The notes under the pieces were generated by a model. It had not been told where the DNA came from. It saw nothing but the letters and a program-made list of their open reading frames with translations, and searched no databases. Position numbers and translations under genes: made by a program. DNA of 64,000 bases from a candidate division BRC1 bacterium ADurb.Bin183. GTDB taxonomy: Bacteria > Sumerlaeota > Sumerlaeia > MWCT01. The stretch is taken from contig MWCT01000010.1 of NCBI GenBank assembly GCA_002070185.1, positions 61,889 to 125,888 on the forward strand, read 5' to 3'. Positions 18,715-27,897 of the stretch are shown here, piece by piece. Every line of letters begins with the position of its first letter. Position 1 is the first letter of the stretch.

Positions 18715-19479
18715 CTAATTCCTTTCAATAACCTCCGCATTGCGGGGAAAATCCGGCTTGAATATGGATTCCTTTATCTTTTTGTTAAATTCAACACTGT
18801 TCAGAGTAATATCCGTTGTGTCCTCGCCGTCCTCCAGAAAAACCAGACGCTTCGGAGTCAGACTGTCTTTTTTGATCCAGATGGTTATAGCCTGAAAACT
18901 CAAGCCCTCCTCCTTTTTTTTCGGCTTAAAAAGGAGCGCAAAAACATCCGGCTTTTCCTCTTCCGGAATCCAGCGAACATCATAAACCTCGAGAACATCC
19001 TTCACAGAAACGCCGAACCCTAATAGCATGTGGTTCAACTTTTTGATGGGGCTGTCCTCCGCCCGAAAATGATACACCTCCACCTGTTTGATTTGCGGAA
19101 TGTAGACCCACGCCGTGTCTTTGATTATCAAATTCACCTGCTCATTGGGAGGCAGATATTCGCAACGGAATTTTCCCGGCTTCTCATACCAAAAACGCCC
19201 CTTGGAGGGAATCTCCTCAAGAAGCAATGTCGAAACCTTCAATTGATTAAACTCGCCGAAATAAGTATTTGTTTCCTGATAACGCTTTTCCAATTGCGTT
19301 AATAGCTCAATCCCGCGCACGGTTGTGTCTGTTGTGGGCGCGGCGGTTGCCGTGGGCGTCGGGTCAGCGGCAACTGCAGCCGCAGCCGTGAGCAGCCCCG
19401 CCGCTAATAAAAATGCAAATATAATATGGACTTTGCGAATCAATAACTTATTCCCCCTCACAAAATTAATCAGGTTCAT
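18715..19479 (-). CDS. lolA: LolA-like outer-membrane lipoprotein carrier protein
   Basis: A 254-residue periplasmic protein. I choose the ATG at 19479: it has AAAGGA upstream and begins a good signal peptide (hydrophobic core followed by AAAVAAD), whereas longer frames run into the upstream glycosyltransferase gene. The mature domain shows the LolA pattern: FNQLKVSTLLLEEIPSKG, a FWYEKPGKFRCEY strand, WVYIPQIKQVEVY, and FKPKKKEEGL. LolA shuttles lipoproteins across the periplasm. A short Thr/Pro/Ala stretch after the signal (PTPTATAAPT) is unusual for the family. It is followed by lptE 9 bp downstream. Confidence 0.82.
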   Translation of the reverse strand: MNLINFVRGNKLLIRKVHIIFAFLLAAGLLTAAAAVAADPTPTATAAPTTDTTVRGIELLTQLEKRYQETNTYFGEFNQLKVSTLLLEEIPSKGRFWYEKPGKFRCEYLPPNEQVNLIIKDTAWVYIPQIKQVEVYHFRAEDSPIKKLNHMLLGFGVSVKDVLEVYDVRWIPEEEKPDVFALLFKPKKKEEGLSFQAITIWIKKDSLTPKRLVFLEDGEDTTDITLNSVEFNKKIKESIFKPDFPRNAEVIERN

Positions 19480-19513
19480 AAGGATTTTCGTTCCTTTCGT
19501 CAATCTCCTTTTT

Positions 19514-21382
19514 TCAAGGCAGCAAAAATGATGCCGGAATTTCCTCCAGATGTTCATAATCCGGTCGCCACAACAACTTAAATTCAGGCAAGCGGGGTGC
19601 GGATTCTTGTACAATCTCAATGCCGTGAACGCCTTTTTTCAATGGAATCACGCGCTCGCCATCGTCGGGACAAAGCATCGCCCGCCCGTCAATTGTCAGC
19701 GTGGCGCTGGTCGGACTTTCAAGTTTCATCGTGGAAAAATAATCCTCCGGAAGAATCAATCGTGCATTAAAAAGAACGCGGCCATCGCCTCTGGTTTGAT
19801 TTTGCCACGGCTCGATTGCCGCCGCTGTTTTTAATTCCCGATGCGACAGGTTCGCGCAATAAAACACCGCCTCTCCGTTCGGAGAGTTAACAGCCCGAAT
19901 ACGTTCAGGCGACGCAATGGCTTTATAAACATCAAACCTAAAAGGCGGAAAATAAATCTCAACATCCCCAGCCGGCAGGTTCTCCGTCGGTCGGTAAGGA
20001 TTGTAGAAATCAGGCTCGACATTCATGATAATCCGACGCGCCGCCGTGAATACAAAAAAATAATTAGAGCCATAGGCGTCATCCAAAAGAATGGCTTTCC
20101 CCGTCCGGCTCCTTTTTTCCAGATAACGAGATTGAAACGTCTGCTCCGCGCCCCAGAATTGTGTCCATAATGTTTTAACGCGCGGATATTGTAAAAAATA
20201 ACGATGAAAATTGATGCCGCCGCTTAACCCCAAAATCGCTACCATGAAAGATGATATCATAACCCTTCGGCTTTGAAATGTTTTAGCCAGCCATTTGAGC
20301 AATCCGGCAAATCCAATCCCGCAGAGGGCAAATGCCGCCGGTGCGGATGCGCCCGTCCGATAACTTTGCGGCGCCTCCGCCCTCAGCGAAAAAATCCCTC
20401 CCATCAGCGCAAACAATAACCATAGCAAGAGGAAGCGATTCTTCGGCTTTCTTATGCCCCAAATTGCTATCCCCAAACCCAAAGCCATAAAAAAGCCGCT
20501 GATAAAATCTAAAAGCGGAACATCCGGCAGATGATGACGCACATTCGGGTCGCTGTAATAATGAAACATCCCCGCATGGCGGATAACATTTTCAACAAGT
20601 GGCAAAACGCTTTTTGCCTCTTTCATATCATGCGTGATGCTCACATTCCCCAGACGCGCAGTAAAAGCCGATGGTCGCAGGAGCAAATTTATTCCAATCG
20701 GAAGCGATGTTAAAATCAGAAAACACGTAAAAAAACCCAGCCCTCTTTTATGTCTCTTCCAAAAACCGCGCTGAATGCTCGCCTCAAATAATAGATACAA
20801 AAGGATAAAAACCGCCAAGATTTTTGAGGCGGCGTAGGTGTAAAGGCATAACCCGGTAAAAAAACCGCTTAGGATGTAATACCCGATTTTTTGCCTCTTT
20901 ATCCCGCGCCATAAAAAAAACCACGCAGGCAGCTGCAGAGCCGTCAACATAACCTCGTCCCAGCCCCAACGCGAAAGCCCCGTCTGCCAAGAACTTACAG
21001 CCATAAGAAAACTCGCCCCGAGCGCCGCCCTTGCACCCCACAAATGCTTGACCAAAAAATAAAGCAAAAAAACCGCCATTATCCCCGGCAAAACGGACGC
21101 CATTTTGACACCCAAATAATTCAAGCCAAAAACAAGCCAGACAGCGCGAAAATAATATAAATATAAATTTGGCGTCTCTACCCATCCCGGTCCCACTAAA
21201 GGCGTCATCCCAAAAGGGCTTTTCCAACTTCCGTCCGCATTCAATTCACTCGCATTGGAAGCCGTATAAATCTCATCCACCCACAAACCCGGCGGAATGC
21301 TCTCTATCCGATAAAGGCGCATAAACGCCGCCAACGCCATTATGAAAAACAAAACAATTTTTATTTTGAATTTATTGCTCAT
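19514..21382 (-). CDS. GT39/ArnT-like integral membrane glycosyltransferase
   Basis: About 622 residues with roughly 10-12 membrane helices in the first 440 residues and a soluble C-terminal domain of about 180 residues. The pattern after the first helix, MRLYRIESIPPGLWVDEIYTA, holds the acidic residue typical of GT39/GT83 (PMT/ArnT-type) transferases, which move a sugar from a polyprenyl phosphate donor to an acceptor outside the membrane. I take the ATG at 21382 rather than the TTG two codons earlier; neither has a clear Shine-Dalgarno site. It lies between mnmE and lolA on the same strand. Donor and acceptor are unknown. Confidence 0.8.
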   Translation of the reverse strand: MSNKFKIKIVLFFIMALAAFMRLYRIESIPPGLWVDEIYTASNASELNADGSWKSPFGMTPLVGPGWVETPNLYLYYFRAVWLVFGLNYLGVKMASVLPGIMAVFLLYFLVKHLWGARAALGASFLMAVSSWQTGLSRWGWDEVMLTALQLPAWFFLWRGIKRQKIGYYILSGFFTGLCLYTYAASKILAVFILLYLLFEASIQRGFWKRHKRGLGFFTCFLILTSLPIGINLLLRPSAFTARLGNVSITHDMKEAKSVLPLVENVIRHAGMFHYYSDPNVRHHLPDVPLLDFISGFFMALGLGIAIWGIRKPKNRFLLLWLLFALMGGIFSLRAEAPQSYRTGASAPAAFALCGIGFAGLLKWLAKTFQSRRVMISSFMVAILGLSGGINFHRYFLQYPRVKTLWTQFWGAEQTFQSRYLEKRSRTGKAILLDDAYGSNYFFVFTAARRIIMNVEPDFYNPYRPTENLPAGDVEIYFPPFRFDVYKAIASPERIRAVNSPNGEAVFYCANLSHRELKTAAAIEPWQNQTRGDGRVLFNARLILPEDYFSTMKLESPTSATLTIDGRAMLCPDDGERVIPLKKGVHGIEIVQESAPRLPEFKLLWRPDYEHLEEIPASFLLP

Positions 21383-21416
21383 TCTCAATTTGAATCAGGC
21401 AGGTCAATTGCCGCTA

Positions 21417-22802
21417 CTATTTCCCAATACAAAACCGACTGAATATCTGGTCAAGAACTTCTTCATCAATTTCATCGCCGATTATGTCCGCAATCGCCTT
21501 ATGCGCCTCGCGCATATCCATCATCGCCAACTCATCAGGGACGCCGTTTCTGAAGGCATCCGCCGCCCGCTTCAAAAAATCTCGCGCCCGTTCCAGCAGC
21601 GATTGATGCCGTTCGTTGATAATAAGAGCGTCCTCCTCGTTTGCAGGCTCGGCTCTAAGCGCGCCGCAAATAATGCCCTCCAAATCCTCCAATCCTTTGC
21701 CCGTCAAAGCGGAAACCCGCGCAATCGGAATGGCAGCCTCAAACATTGGCTCTTTCTCAATGCATAACTGAGCAGGCAAATCTATTTTATTCAAAACAAT
21801 AACATAAGGCACAGAAGGCAGGTTTCGATAAATAAATCTATCCTCCTCAAACAAAGGCAGGGAATTATCCAGAATGAAAAGGAGCAAATCAGCTCGATGC
21901 ATTTCCGCCTTGGCGCGTTCAATGCCCAACTGCTCAACCTCCCCAGCCGACTCGCGAATGCCCGCCGTGTCCACAAACGTCACAGGGCATCCCCGCAAAT
22001 CCACCGTTGCCTCAATGCTGTCTCGCGTGGTGCCGGGATGGGGAGTGACAATAGCTCGCTCCGCACGTAAAAGCGCATTAAAAAGGCTTGATTTGCCGGT
22101 GTTTGGATGCCCGACAAGAACTACCCTTGCCCCTTTTTGAAAAATGCGCGAGCGCATCCCTTGTTCTATCTGCGATTTGATGGTCTGACGCACATTTTCG
22201 ATGGCATCAATCAAACGCGGACGATTCGCCTCGCCCAGCTCCTCTTCAGGGAAATCCAAGCGCGACTCAATTTCTGCGCTGATTGCAATGATGTTTTGCT
22301 TGACGCCCTCTATTTGACGCCTGAGCGCGCCCTCCATCTGCCTGAACGCAATACGAGCCGCCCTATCTGTCTGAGAGCGAATCAGGGCGCAGACCGCCTC
22401 TGCGCTGGTCAAATCAATCCTGCCGTTTAGAAAAGCCCGGCGCGTAAACTCTCCCGGCTCAGCCGGACGCGCCCCCATTCGGCGCAGCATTTCCAGAGCA
22501 GCTCCAACAATAATCGGGCTCCCATGGCAAAAAAACTCCGCTGAATCTTCGCACGTGTAGGAATGATGAGCGCGGTATTGGACGCAAAAAACCTCATCAA
22601 TAATGCTCCCTGTGACAGGGTCAATCAAATATCCAAGCGTCATGTAATTGTATTTGACAGGAGGGCGAGTTTTAGGTTTGAAACAACTTTTGATGATATT
22701 GGAGGTTTCAGATCCGCTGATACGGATAATGGCAAGGGCGCCCTCGCCGGAAGGCGTTGCGCATGCGGCTATTGTGTCCGTTTCTGAATTGATGGTTGAC
22801 AT
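21417..22802 (-). CDS. mnmE: tRNA uridine-34 5-carboxymethylaminomethyl modification GTPase MnmE
   Basis: About 461 residues. The N-terminal formyl-tetrahydrofolate-binding domain opens DTIAACATPSGEGALAIIRISG. The inserted G domain has GHPNTGKSSL (G1), GTTRDSIE (G2), DTAG (G3) and NKID (G4), and the protein ends in the diagnostic CIGK with its catalytic Cys. With MnmG it modifies the wobble uridine of several tRNAs. The frame extends to a TTG at 22823, but the ATG at 22802 gives the usual family N-terminus and is preferred. The preceding gene stops 13 bp upstream. Confidence 0.96.
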   Translation of the reverse strand: MSTINSETDTIAACATPSGEGALAIIRISGSETSNIIKSCFKPKTRPPVKYNYMTLGYLIDPVTGSIIDEVFCVQYRAHHSYTCEDSAEFFCHGSPIIVGAALEMLRRMGARPAEPGEFTRRAFLNGRIDLTSAEAVCALIRSQTDRAARIAFRQMEGALRRQIEGVKQNIIAISAEIESRLDFPEEELGEANRPRLIDAIENVRQTIKSQIEQGMRSRIFQKGARVVLVGHPNTGKSSLFNALLRAERAIVTPHPGTTRDSIEATVDLRGCPVTFVDTAGIRESAGEVEQLGIERAKAEMHRADLLLFILDNSLPLFEEDRFIYRNLPSVPYVIVLNKIDLPAQLCIEKEPMFEAAIPIARVSALTGKGLEDLEGIICGALRAEPANEEDALIINERHQSLLERARDFLKRAADAFRNGVPDELAMMDMREAHKAIADIIGDEIDEEVLDQIFSRFCIGK

Positions 22803-22815
22803 CTCAATGATGCGC

Positions 22816-25035
22816 CTATTCAACAGGAGTGGATAACGAAAGGATTTTAGGTATCAAATAATTCAGCATAGAATGTCCCTCGTGCTCAGATGTAAAGATT
22901 AAATGGCTTACATATATAGAGCGAGAAGTTTTGGCTCTATCTACGGTATAGTCAATAATTGCCATCGCTGTGCCAAGTGAATTACCTTTGCTCGTCTTGA
23001 GCAAGTAAATCGGAGTAAATACCGTGTCGCTTGTTGTATTATCCTGAACAATGGGACGAAACCTCACATCAGCGTTCAACGGAAATTCCACCTTCTCAGG
23101 CAATCCCTTTGAATAAGGGCTCTGACTGTTCAGTTCAAAAAACAAATCCTCTGCCTTGTTGTCGGGCAGCTCAAAAGAAAAGGCTTCCCCAGACCGCTCG
23201 CCGGGTTTGAGGATATGCATCCCAAGTTCCTTGTTCAGCCAAGGCTCGGATGATGTCCGCTTCCAACGATTCTCCAGCGATTCATAACCATAAAAAGCGG
23301 GATAACCCATCGCTAGATGCGCCAAACACCCGCCCTGTTTAACATAATGAGCCAACGCTTTGAACCCATCCTGTGCCGTCTTGACTGTTTTATAATAAGT
23401 TTCCGTTTCGTCAATATTCAGAACAATCGGAAAGGCTTTCGGTGTGAAAAACTCAGCATCAACCATCTCCTCCGGCGAAAGCAACCGCCCCTCGATTTTT
23501 AAATCGGATAACACGCTTTGAATCTTGTAATAAGTCGAGCGATCGTAAGGAATGCGGGCGTCGCTATCTCCAATCAGAGCAACCGAAACGGGGTATTTAT
23601 GAATGTTATAGGATTGCAACACCAGCAAATCTGAAATCGCCCAGTAGGGAAAACTGCAGTGGGAAATAAGAGAACTCTTGATGCGAATCGGCTGCGTATA
23701 GAACGGGAGGACTGTGAGGGCATCCGGTGAAAGGTCGAATAATATGCCCGCAATCCGCGAACCGTCAAGCAAATGCACTTCGCACCTGCGCAACTTGTCC
23801 GCATCGGGATATTTCTCAAAAGTTCGGCTGCTGGGTGCATTTGGGTAAATGACCTCAATCTGCGACAATTCCATCTGAAAATCATGACCATAGCGCGGTT
23901 TGACAATAATGCCTCGTTTATCCATTCCCATGATGCGTCCGCTGATAAACTCGCCCGTTCTCAATAAGATGCCCATGCGGTTTTCCAAATCTTCCGGATA
24001 AAGGGGAATTGCATAGGGAGTGGGGGAGGGAATAGATGAAACCGCCTCGCCGCCTAGTCCGGTTATTTTCTTTATAATATTTTTGCCGGAACGCTCGGAT
24101 TTTTCCGGGACGGTATAATTGAGATGAATCAAGCGAACCCAGTCTCTGTCTATTTTGTGAAGAGTTCCATTCGATTCAATTTCTGTCCAGCGATCCGAAA
24201 GGCTTGCAAGCCTGCCAAAAAGACGGTCGTTGTTATCAAGCACCAAAAGCGCCGGCGCCATTGTTTCAACTTTATCTTCTGTGTTTGAAGGAACCAGATA
24301 GACATCAAGCCGAAATGCAAGACCCGCAAATGAAAGCCCCTTGTCCGGTTTGCTTGCCGCTTTTAACGCAATGACATTATCCCCTTCCTGAAGCAAGTTG
24401 GCAATATCAAGAGAGATGTAACTGTGCATAAGAGAATCCGGTTTTATAGCCAGCGCCATACCATTAATGTAAGCCTTTTGAATTGAATCATCTGCGGTAA
24501 TAGTTAAGACAGCGCTTCGGGCTTTTTTATTTTCCGGTATCTTGAATTTGCGGCGAACCAGCAACGTCTCCGCCGTGTTGCGGAATGTATCGTGCTTTGC
24601 CCATATCCAAGCCGCTCCGGGGATATAAAACCATTGATATTTAGGATGGGCATAATTGGGGCGCTCCCAATTGGCGTCGTCATATTCGGCGTCGAACCAC
24701 AAGGGTTTGGACATGTTTATGGGGATGCGCCGTTCGGGTATCAGGCGAGTTTCATTTATCTCGCTGACTATTCTCATTTGGCTTTCGGGCGTATAGCGGA
24801 TGCTCCTCACGCTTGTCAAATCCAAAGACTTCTTGCCCCCGGATGATGCGATTTCAATAACCGGCGGTTTTAAGATTGACGATTGCCTTGCCTCAGAGGC
24901 GGAAAGCCGAATAATATGGACTGGGGAAGAAAGGGTGTCTGTTTGCAGCAGAACCGTCTGCCCCGCCTTTGGGGCGCCGGCAAATATAACCGCGCACGTT
25001 CCAAGGAAAACGGCAAGTAAGATGTTTTTTCTCAT
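22816..25035 (-). CDS. Large exported protein of unknown function in the ECF sigma cluster
   Basis: A 739-residue protein that I do not recognise as a whole. The ATG at 25035 starts a good signal peptide (ending near IFAGA); the frame is open to 25062 but that start lacks support. Residues about 140-250 resemble a jelly-roll/galactose-binding-like module (AVLTITADDSIQKAYINGMAL, then NVIALKAASK). The C-terminal third (VALIGDSDARIPYDRSTYYK, then VKQGGCLAHLAMGYPAFYGYE) has a Rossmann-like, class I amidotransferase-like look without a visible catalytic Cys triad. It follows the anti-sigma gene by 7 bp and precedes mnmE, so it is the third gene of the sigma unit. Confidence 0.75.
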   Translation of the reverse strand: MRKNILLAVFLGTCAVIFAGAPKAGQTVLLQTDTLSSPVHIIRLSASEARQSSILKPPVIEIASSGGKKSLDLTSVRSIRYTPESQMRIVSEINETRLIPERRIPINMSKPLWFDAEYDDANWERPNYAHPKYQWFYIPGAAWIWAKHDTFRNTAETLLVRRKFKIPENKKARSAVLTITADDSIQKAYINGMALAIKPDSLMHSYISLDIANLLQEGDNVIALKAASKPDKGLSFAGLAFRLDVYLVPSNTEDKVETMAPALLVLDNNDRLFGRLASLSDRWTEIESNGTLHKIDRDWVRLIHLNYTVPEKSERSGKNIIKKITGLGGEAVSSIPSPTPYAIPLYPEDLENRMGILLRTGEFISGRIMGMDKRGIIVKPRYGHDFQMELSQIEVIYPNAPSSRTFEKYPDADKLRRCEVHLLDGSRIAGILFDLSPDALTVLPFYTQPIRIKSSLISHCSFPYWAISDLLVLQSYNIHKYPVSVALIGDSDARIPYDRSTYYKIQSVLSDLKIEGRLLSPEEMVDAEFFTPKAFPIVLNIDETETYYKTVKTAQDGFKALAHYVKQGGCLAHLAMGYPAFYGYESLENRWKRTSSEPWLNKELGMHILKPGERSGEAFSFELPDNKAEDLFFELNSQSPYSKGLPEKVEFPLNADVRFRPIVQDNTTSDTVFTPIYLLKTSKGNSLGTAMAIIDYTVDRAKTSRSIYVSHLIFTSEHEGHSMLNYLIPKILSLSTPVE

Positions 25036-25042
25036 GTTTGTT

Positions 25043-26566
25043 TTAACGGAATCGCACTCCATAATTATAAAGGGTATTTATTCGCCCGCGCGCCTTTTCC
25101 GCAAGGTCGGACAAGGCGTCTATTTCCACAACCCTATTATATTCCAGTATCGCCTGCGGATAATTCAACATCTTCTGATGGAAAATCTCGGCTGTTTTGA
25201 ACTGAAAAATCTGCTGCAGGTCTTTCTCCTCAAACCTCTCGCGGCATTGCTGGAAAAAGGCGATTAAATCTTCCGCTGTTGATACGCTGACATCTTCGCC
25301 GTTAATAATCTTAAACGATAAAGCATCCGCCGCATCCCGAACCAGCGAACATTTCGGATAATCAGTTATCAGCTGTTTGAGAAGGGTTAGCGATTGGTCA
25401 AAGGCAACATCGCGGTTTTTTGCCTTCAAATATATTTTCAACGGACGCCAGTCATCGGCGGAATTGCGCGTCAGCAAATCAATCCGTTTCAGGATGAATT
25501 CCTTTTTATCCTCTGTCAAATAATGCGAAGGATAATTCTCAATGCATTTTTGATAATGAGTCAGAGCGGCTTTGTAATCGCCTATCTGTTCATAATTTAC
25601 ATTGGCAGCCTGAAACTCGCCCAAAAAGGACATCAACGAACCCGGCGCGCGATCGGAAACCGTGCTGTAATTCTGAATGGCGCATAGATATTTTTTATCA
25701 ACAAGGCACTGCTCCGCCTCTTGAAATGTCTTGAGATTATTAAGGTAGATGTTATCCGCTTCCTGAGTGGCGGAGGCAATGTCGGCAACAAAACGCTCCA
25801 TCTTGTGGATATCGGGGATGAATCGGCTTTCGCCGGAAAGATATAGATTCAACTTCAACCGTTGGATGCTCTCAATAACATCCGATTGACGCTCCGGCGA
25901 GGCTACAAGGCGAAGGCGGGTATCCTCCAACGATGTGAAATTGGAGCCGGCAGGAGGCCATGATTGAAAATTGGCATAAGGCGTCAAACTGGATGCGTTC
26001 GGATTATCCGCCTCCTTGAACGCCATCTCCATGTCCGTCACGCGGCTTTTATTCAACACCGGTTCCCCGACGGTGGGTTTGACCGGCGTGGGCGCGGGCG
26101 TTGCCTGCGCCACAGTTTCAACCGGCAAATTAGCCTGATTGACGCGATGGTTTGGCGTTATGTCAACCAATGGACGCTTCTCTTGTTTGAAAATGCCCGA
26201 GGCGATGATAAACCCGAATAACACAAGCGCAATAGACTCAGCCAAACGCAAAAAAGTCGGTCTGCCCACAACGGCGTCGAAAAAGTTGCGCAAACGCCGC
26301 CCAAGCGGCGCAGTCTCCGCCGGAAGCGCTCCCTTGCCCCGCTCTTCATGGGCGCGCGCCAGAACCCCGTTAAAAAAATCCGGCGGCGGCAAAGCATCCG
26401 GCGAGGCAGTATCCCTCAGGAACGCAATCAGGCGCTCCATGCGGGTGTATTCCTCGCGGCATTTCGCGCAAGAGATAAGATGTTCCTCGACGCTGTCCTG
26501 CTCCCGACTCGAAAGCGTTTTGTCAAAATAATCATCCAACAACTTTTTTACATGCCGGCAGTCCAT
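25043..26566 (-). CDS. Anti-sigma factor with zinc-binding (ZAS) N-terminus and TPR-like exported domain
   Basis: A 507-residue single-pass membrane protein. The N-terminal 36 residues carry the ZAS motif: Cys3/His5 and HLISCAKC (His29, Cys33, Cys36), which binds ECF sigma factors. A membrane helix lies at about 113-132 (SIALVLFGFIIASG). After a Pro/Thr-rich linker, the remaining 330 residues look like TPR-type helical repeats (YEQIGDYKAALTHYQKCIENYP; FHQKMLNYPQAILEYNRVVEI). The start at 26566 has AGGAG nine bases upstream and lies 1 bp after the sigma gene stop. Most anti-sigma factors have a much shorter exported part; this one may sense a protein partner. Confidence 0.88.
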   Translation of the reverse strand: MDCRHVKKLLDDYFDKTLSSREQDSVEEHLISCAKCREEYTRMERLIAFLRDTASPDALPPPDFFNGVLARAHEERGKGALPAETAPLGRRLRNFFDAVVGRPTFLRLAESIALVLFGFIIASGIFKQEKRPLVDITPNHRVNQANLPVETVAQATPAPTPVKPTVGEPVLNKSRVTDMEMAFKEADNPNASSLTPYANFQSWPPAGSNFTSLEDTRLRLVASPERQSDVIESIQRLKLNLYLSGESRFIPDIHKMERFVADIASATQEADNIYLNNLKTFQEAEQCLVDKKYLCAIQNYSTVSDRAPGSLMSFLGEFQAANVNYEQIGDYKAALTHYQKCIENYPSHYLTEDKKEFILKRIDLLTRNSADDWRPLKIYLKAKNRDVAFDQSLTLLKQLITDYPKCSLVRDAADALSFKIINGEDVSVSTAEDLIAFFQQCRERFEEKDLQQIFQFKTAEIFHQKMLNYPQAILEYNRVVEIDALSDLAEKARGRINTLYNYGVRFR

Positions 26567-26567
26567 A

Positions 26568-27167
26568 CTATTTTGCTCCTTCATCCATGGGGAATTTAAG
26601 AATCGGACCCAATGATATGCGCAACTTTTTGCGCCCCTCATGGATATTGAATTTGACCGCGCCCTCAGAACAACCGAGATGCTCCGCCACCTCTTTGATG
26701 GAAAGACCATCCACATCAAATAAAAGAACGGCTGTTCGCTGCCTTGGCGGCAATTCAGAGATATGCTCGTTAATCGTCTGCATCAGCTCTTTGCGCATCA
26801 AAGCGCGGCGGGGATTATCGGGCATGGAAGACTGAAAAACAAAATCCTCCGCCTTGACTTCTATCTCTTCCTCCAGCGGTATATAGCTCCGCCGGCTGTT
26901 GCGCGCGCGATGCGTATTGCACTGGTTGGCAACCATCCGATATAACCAGTGCGCGAACCGCTCCGTATCCCGCAGACTCCCGATGTGGCGGAAAAGCCGA
27001 ATGACGCATTCTTGAAAAACCTCCTCCGCATCGTCATAATTCCGCATTAGCGAATAAATCAAACGGAAAAGGTCATCCTTCAATACCTCAAAGAGCTCGT
27101 CAAAGGCGGCGCGGTCGCCCTCTTGGCAACGCTTGATAATCTGCGGATCAACTGTGAGTGCGGACAC
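26568..27167 (-). CDS. ECF-family RNA polymerase sigma factor
   Basis: Region 2 (GDRAAFDELFEVLKDDLFRL, then DDAEEVFQECVIRLF and AHWLYRMVANQC) and region 4 (LPPRQRTAVLLFDVDGLSIK, then EVAEHLGCSEGAVKFNIHEGRK) are complete and separated by a short linker. It would direct RNA polymerase to a small regulon when released by the membrane anti-sigma factor encoded 1 bp downstream. The frame reaches a TTG at 27209; I prefer the GTG at 27167 because it gives the usual short N-terminus, but the start is not settled. An autoregulated promoter probably lies in 27168-27300; no confident -35/-10 pair was seen. Confidence 0.93.
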   Translation of the reverse strand: MSALTVDPQIIKRCQEGDRAAFDELFEVLKDDLFRLIYSLMRNYDDAEEVFQECVIRLFRHIGSLRDTERFAHWLYRMVANQCNTHRARNSRRSYIPLEEEIEVKAEDFVFQSSMPDNPRRALMRKELMQTINEHISELPPRQRTAVLLFDVDGLSIKEVAEHLGCSEGAVKFNIHEGRKKLRISLGPILKFPMDEGAK

Positions 27168-27385
27168 GCTGCGCCATCCCGGCTTTGGTCCTATGCTATA
27201 ATGACCCAAAAGCCTGTAAAAAAGTTAGACACGTTCCAGTTATTACAAAAGAATAGGATATTTGTAAATTGACTGGTTTGCCGCTGGCAACAAAATATTT
27301 TACGGAGGCTTTAATTTTGCCCGATTCAACCTTTCGGCTAAAAGTGAATAATTATGCACAAAAATTTGCCATTACCCAGATAACA

Positions 27386-27458
27386 ATGCATAATGCAATG
27401 CAATGCTGCAAAACGCAATACTATTAAAGTGGCATTGCAATATGCAATTGTTATTGCA
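27386..27458. repeat. TGCAAT-rich repeat/inverted-repeat tract upstream of the 63-codon gene
   Basis: In the gap between the sigma factor and the small gene, TGCAAT/ATTGCA words occur about seven times in 73 bases (for example AATGCAATGCAATGC near 27392-27406 and GGCATTGCAATATGCAATTG near 27431-27450). TGCAATGC and GCATTGCA can pair as a hairpin. The words could be operator sites or part of a leader RNA. The rest of 27210-27565 holds no gene that I can support. Confidence 0.5.
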
Positions 27459-27485
27459 GCCGTGCAAGTGTCGCTAAATCAATGG

Positions 27486-27491
27486 TATAAC
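27486..27491 (+). promoter_or_regulatory. Possible -10 box for the 63-codon gene
   Basis: TATAAC at 27486-27491 is a good -10 hexamer about 75 bases before the small gene. The only -35 candidate at plausible distance is GTGCAA (27462-27467, 18-bp spacer), which overlaps the edge of the TGCAAT tract. A weak -35 next to repeated operator-like words would fit an activated promoter; this is inference. Confidence 0.3.
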
Positions 27492-27565
27492 TCAACTATC
27501 TATATCCAACCTAATTGTGGCATGTAAATTGCTCTTTCCTAACGTTGATTCTTAGGAGAAGGTGG

Positions 27566-27757
27566 ATGACTCACGTATACAAATGCCTGGTTAAGTTTGG
27601 CCACGCCGGAAGCGGCAAATATCTCGAAATGCCGATTTTCATCCGGGCGCGTAATATAATGGAAGCCCTTGAGCGTGCCAAACGGTTCAGGGGAGTTAAA
27701 AAGGGGAATTTGTATCGCACAGGTGCTAGCGTTTTACAAATAAACCAGGCATCCTGA
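27566..27757 (+). CDS. Solitary small basic protein (63 residues), function unknown
   Basis: The ATG at 27566 is preceded by TTAGGAGA with good spacing and the gene is closed by its own strong terminator, so it looks like a genuine monocistronic gene. The product contains YKCLVKFGHAGSGKYLEMP, then FIRARNIMEALERAKRFRGV and a basic end (KKGNLYRTGASVLQI). The pattern, a short strand, a Gly-rich turn, a strand and an Arg/Lys-rich helix, suggests a compact alpha/beta fold and possibly nucleic-acid binding. I have the impression that short proteins with KFGHxGSGK occur elsewhere but cannot name a family. No signal peptide or membrane helix is seen. Confidence 0.75.
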   Translation: MTHVYKCLVKFGHAGSGKYLEMPIFIRARNIMEALERAKRFRGVKKGNLYRTGASVLQINQAS

Positions 27758-27786
27758 TTTTGATTTAGATTATATGTCCTTAGATT

Positions 27787-27818
27787 TTCCGGGAGGGGGG
27801 ACTCCCGGAAATTTTTTT
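27787..27818 (+). terminator. Strong rho-independent terminator of the 63-codon gene
   Basis: A perfect 9-bp GC-rich stem (TTCCGGGAG 27787-27795 with CTCCCGGAA 27802-27810), a 6-base loop and seven T at 27812-27818. On the minus strand there is no T-run, so it serves the plus-strand gene and not aroQ. Confidence 0.92.
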
Positions 27819-27897
27819 GTCCTGCCCCATCATCCTTATAATAAATCAAACCGCTTGCAAGCTCGGCGATCTCCGATTGCGCCGGTGCATATATTTT

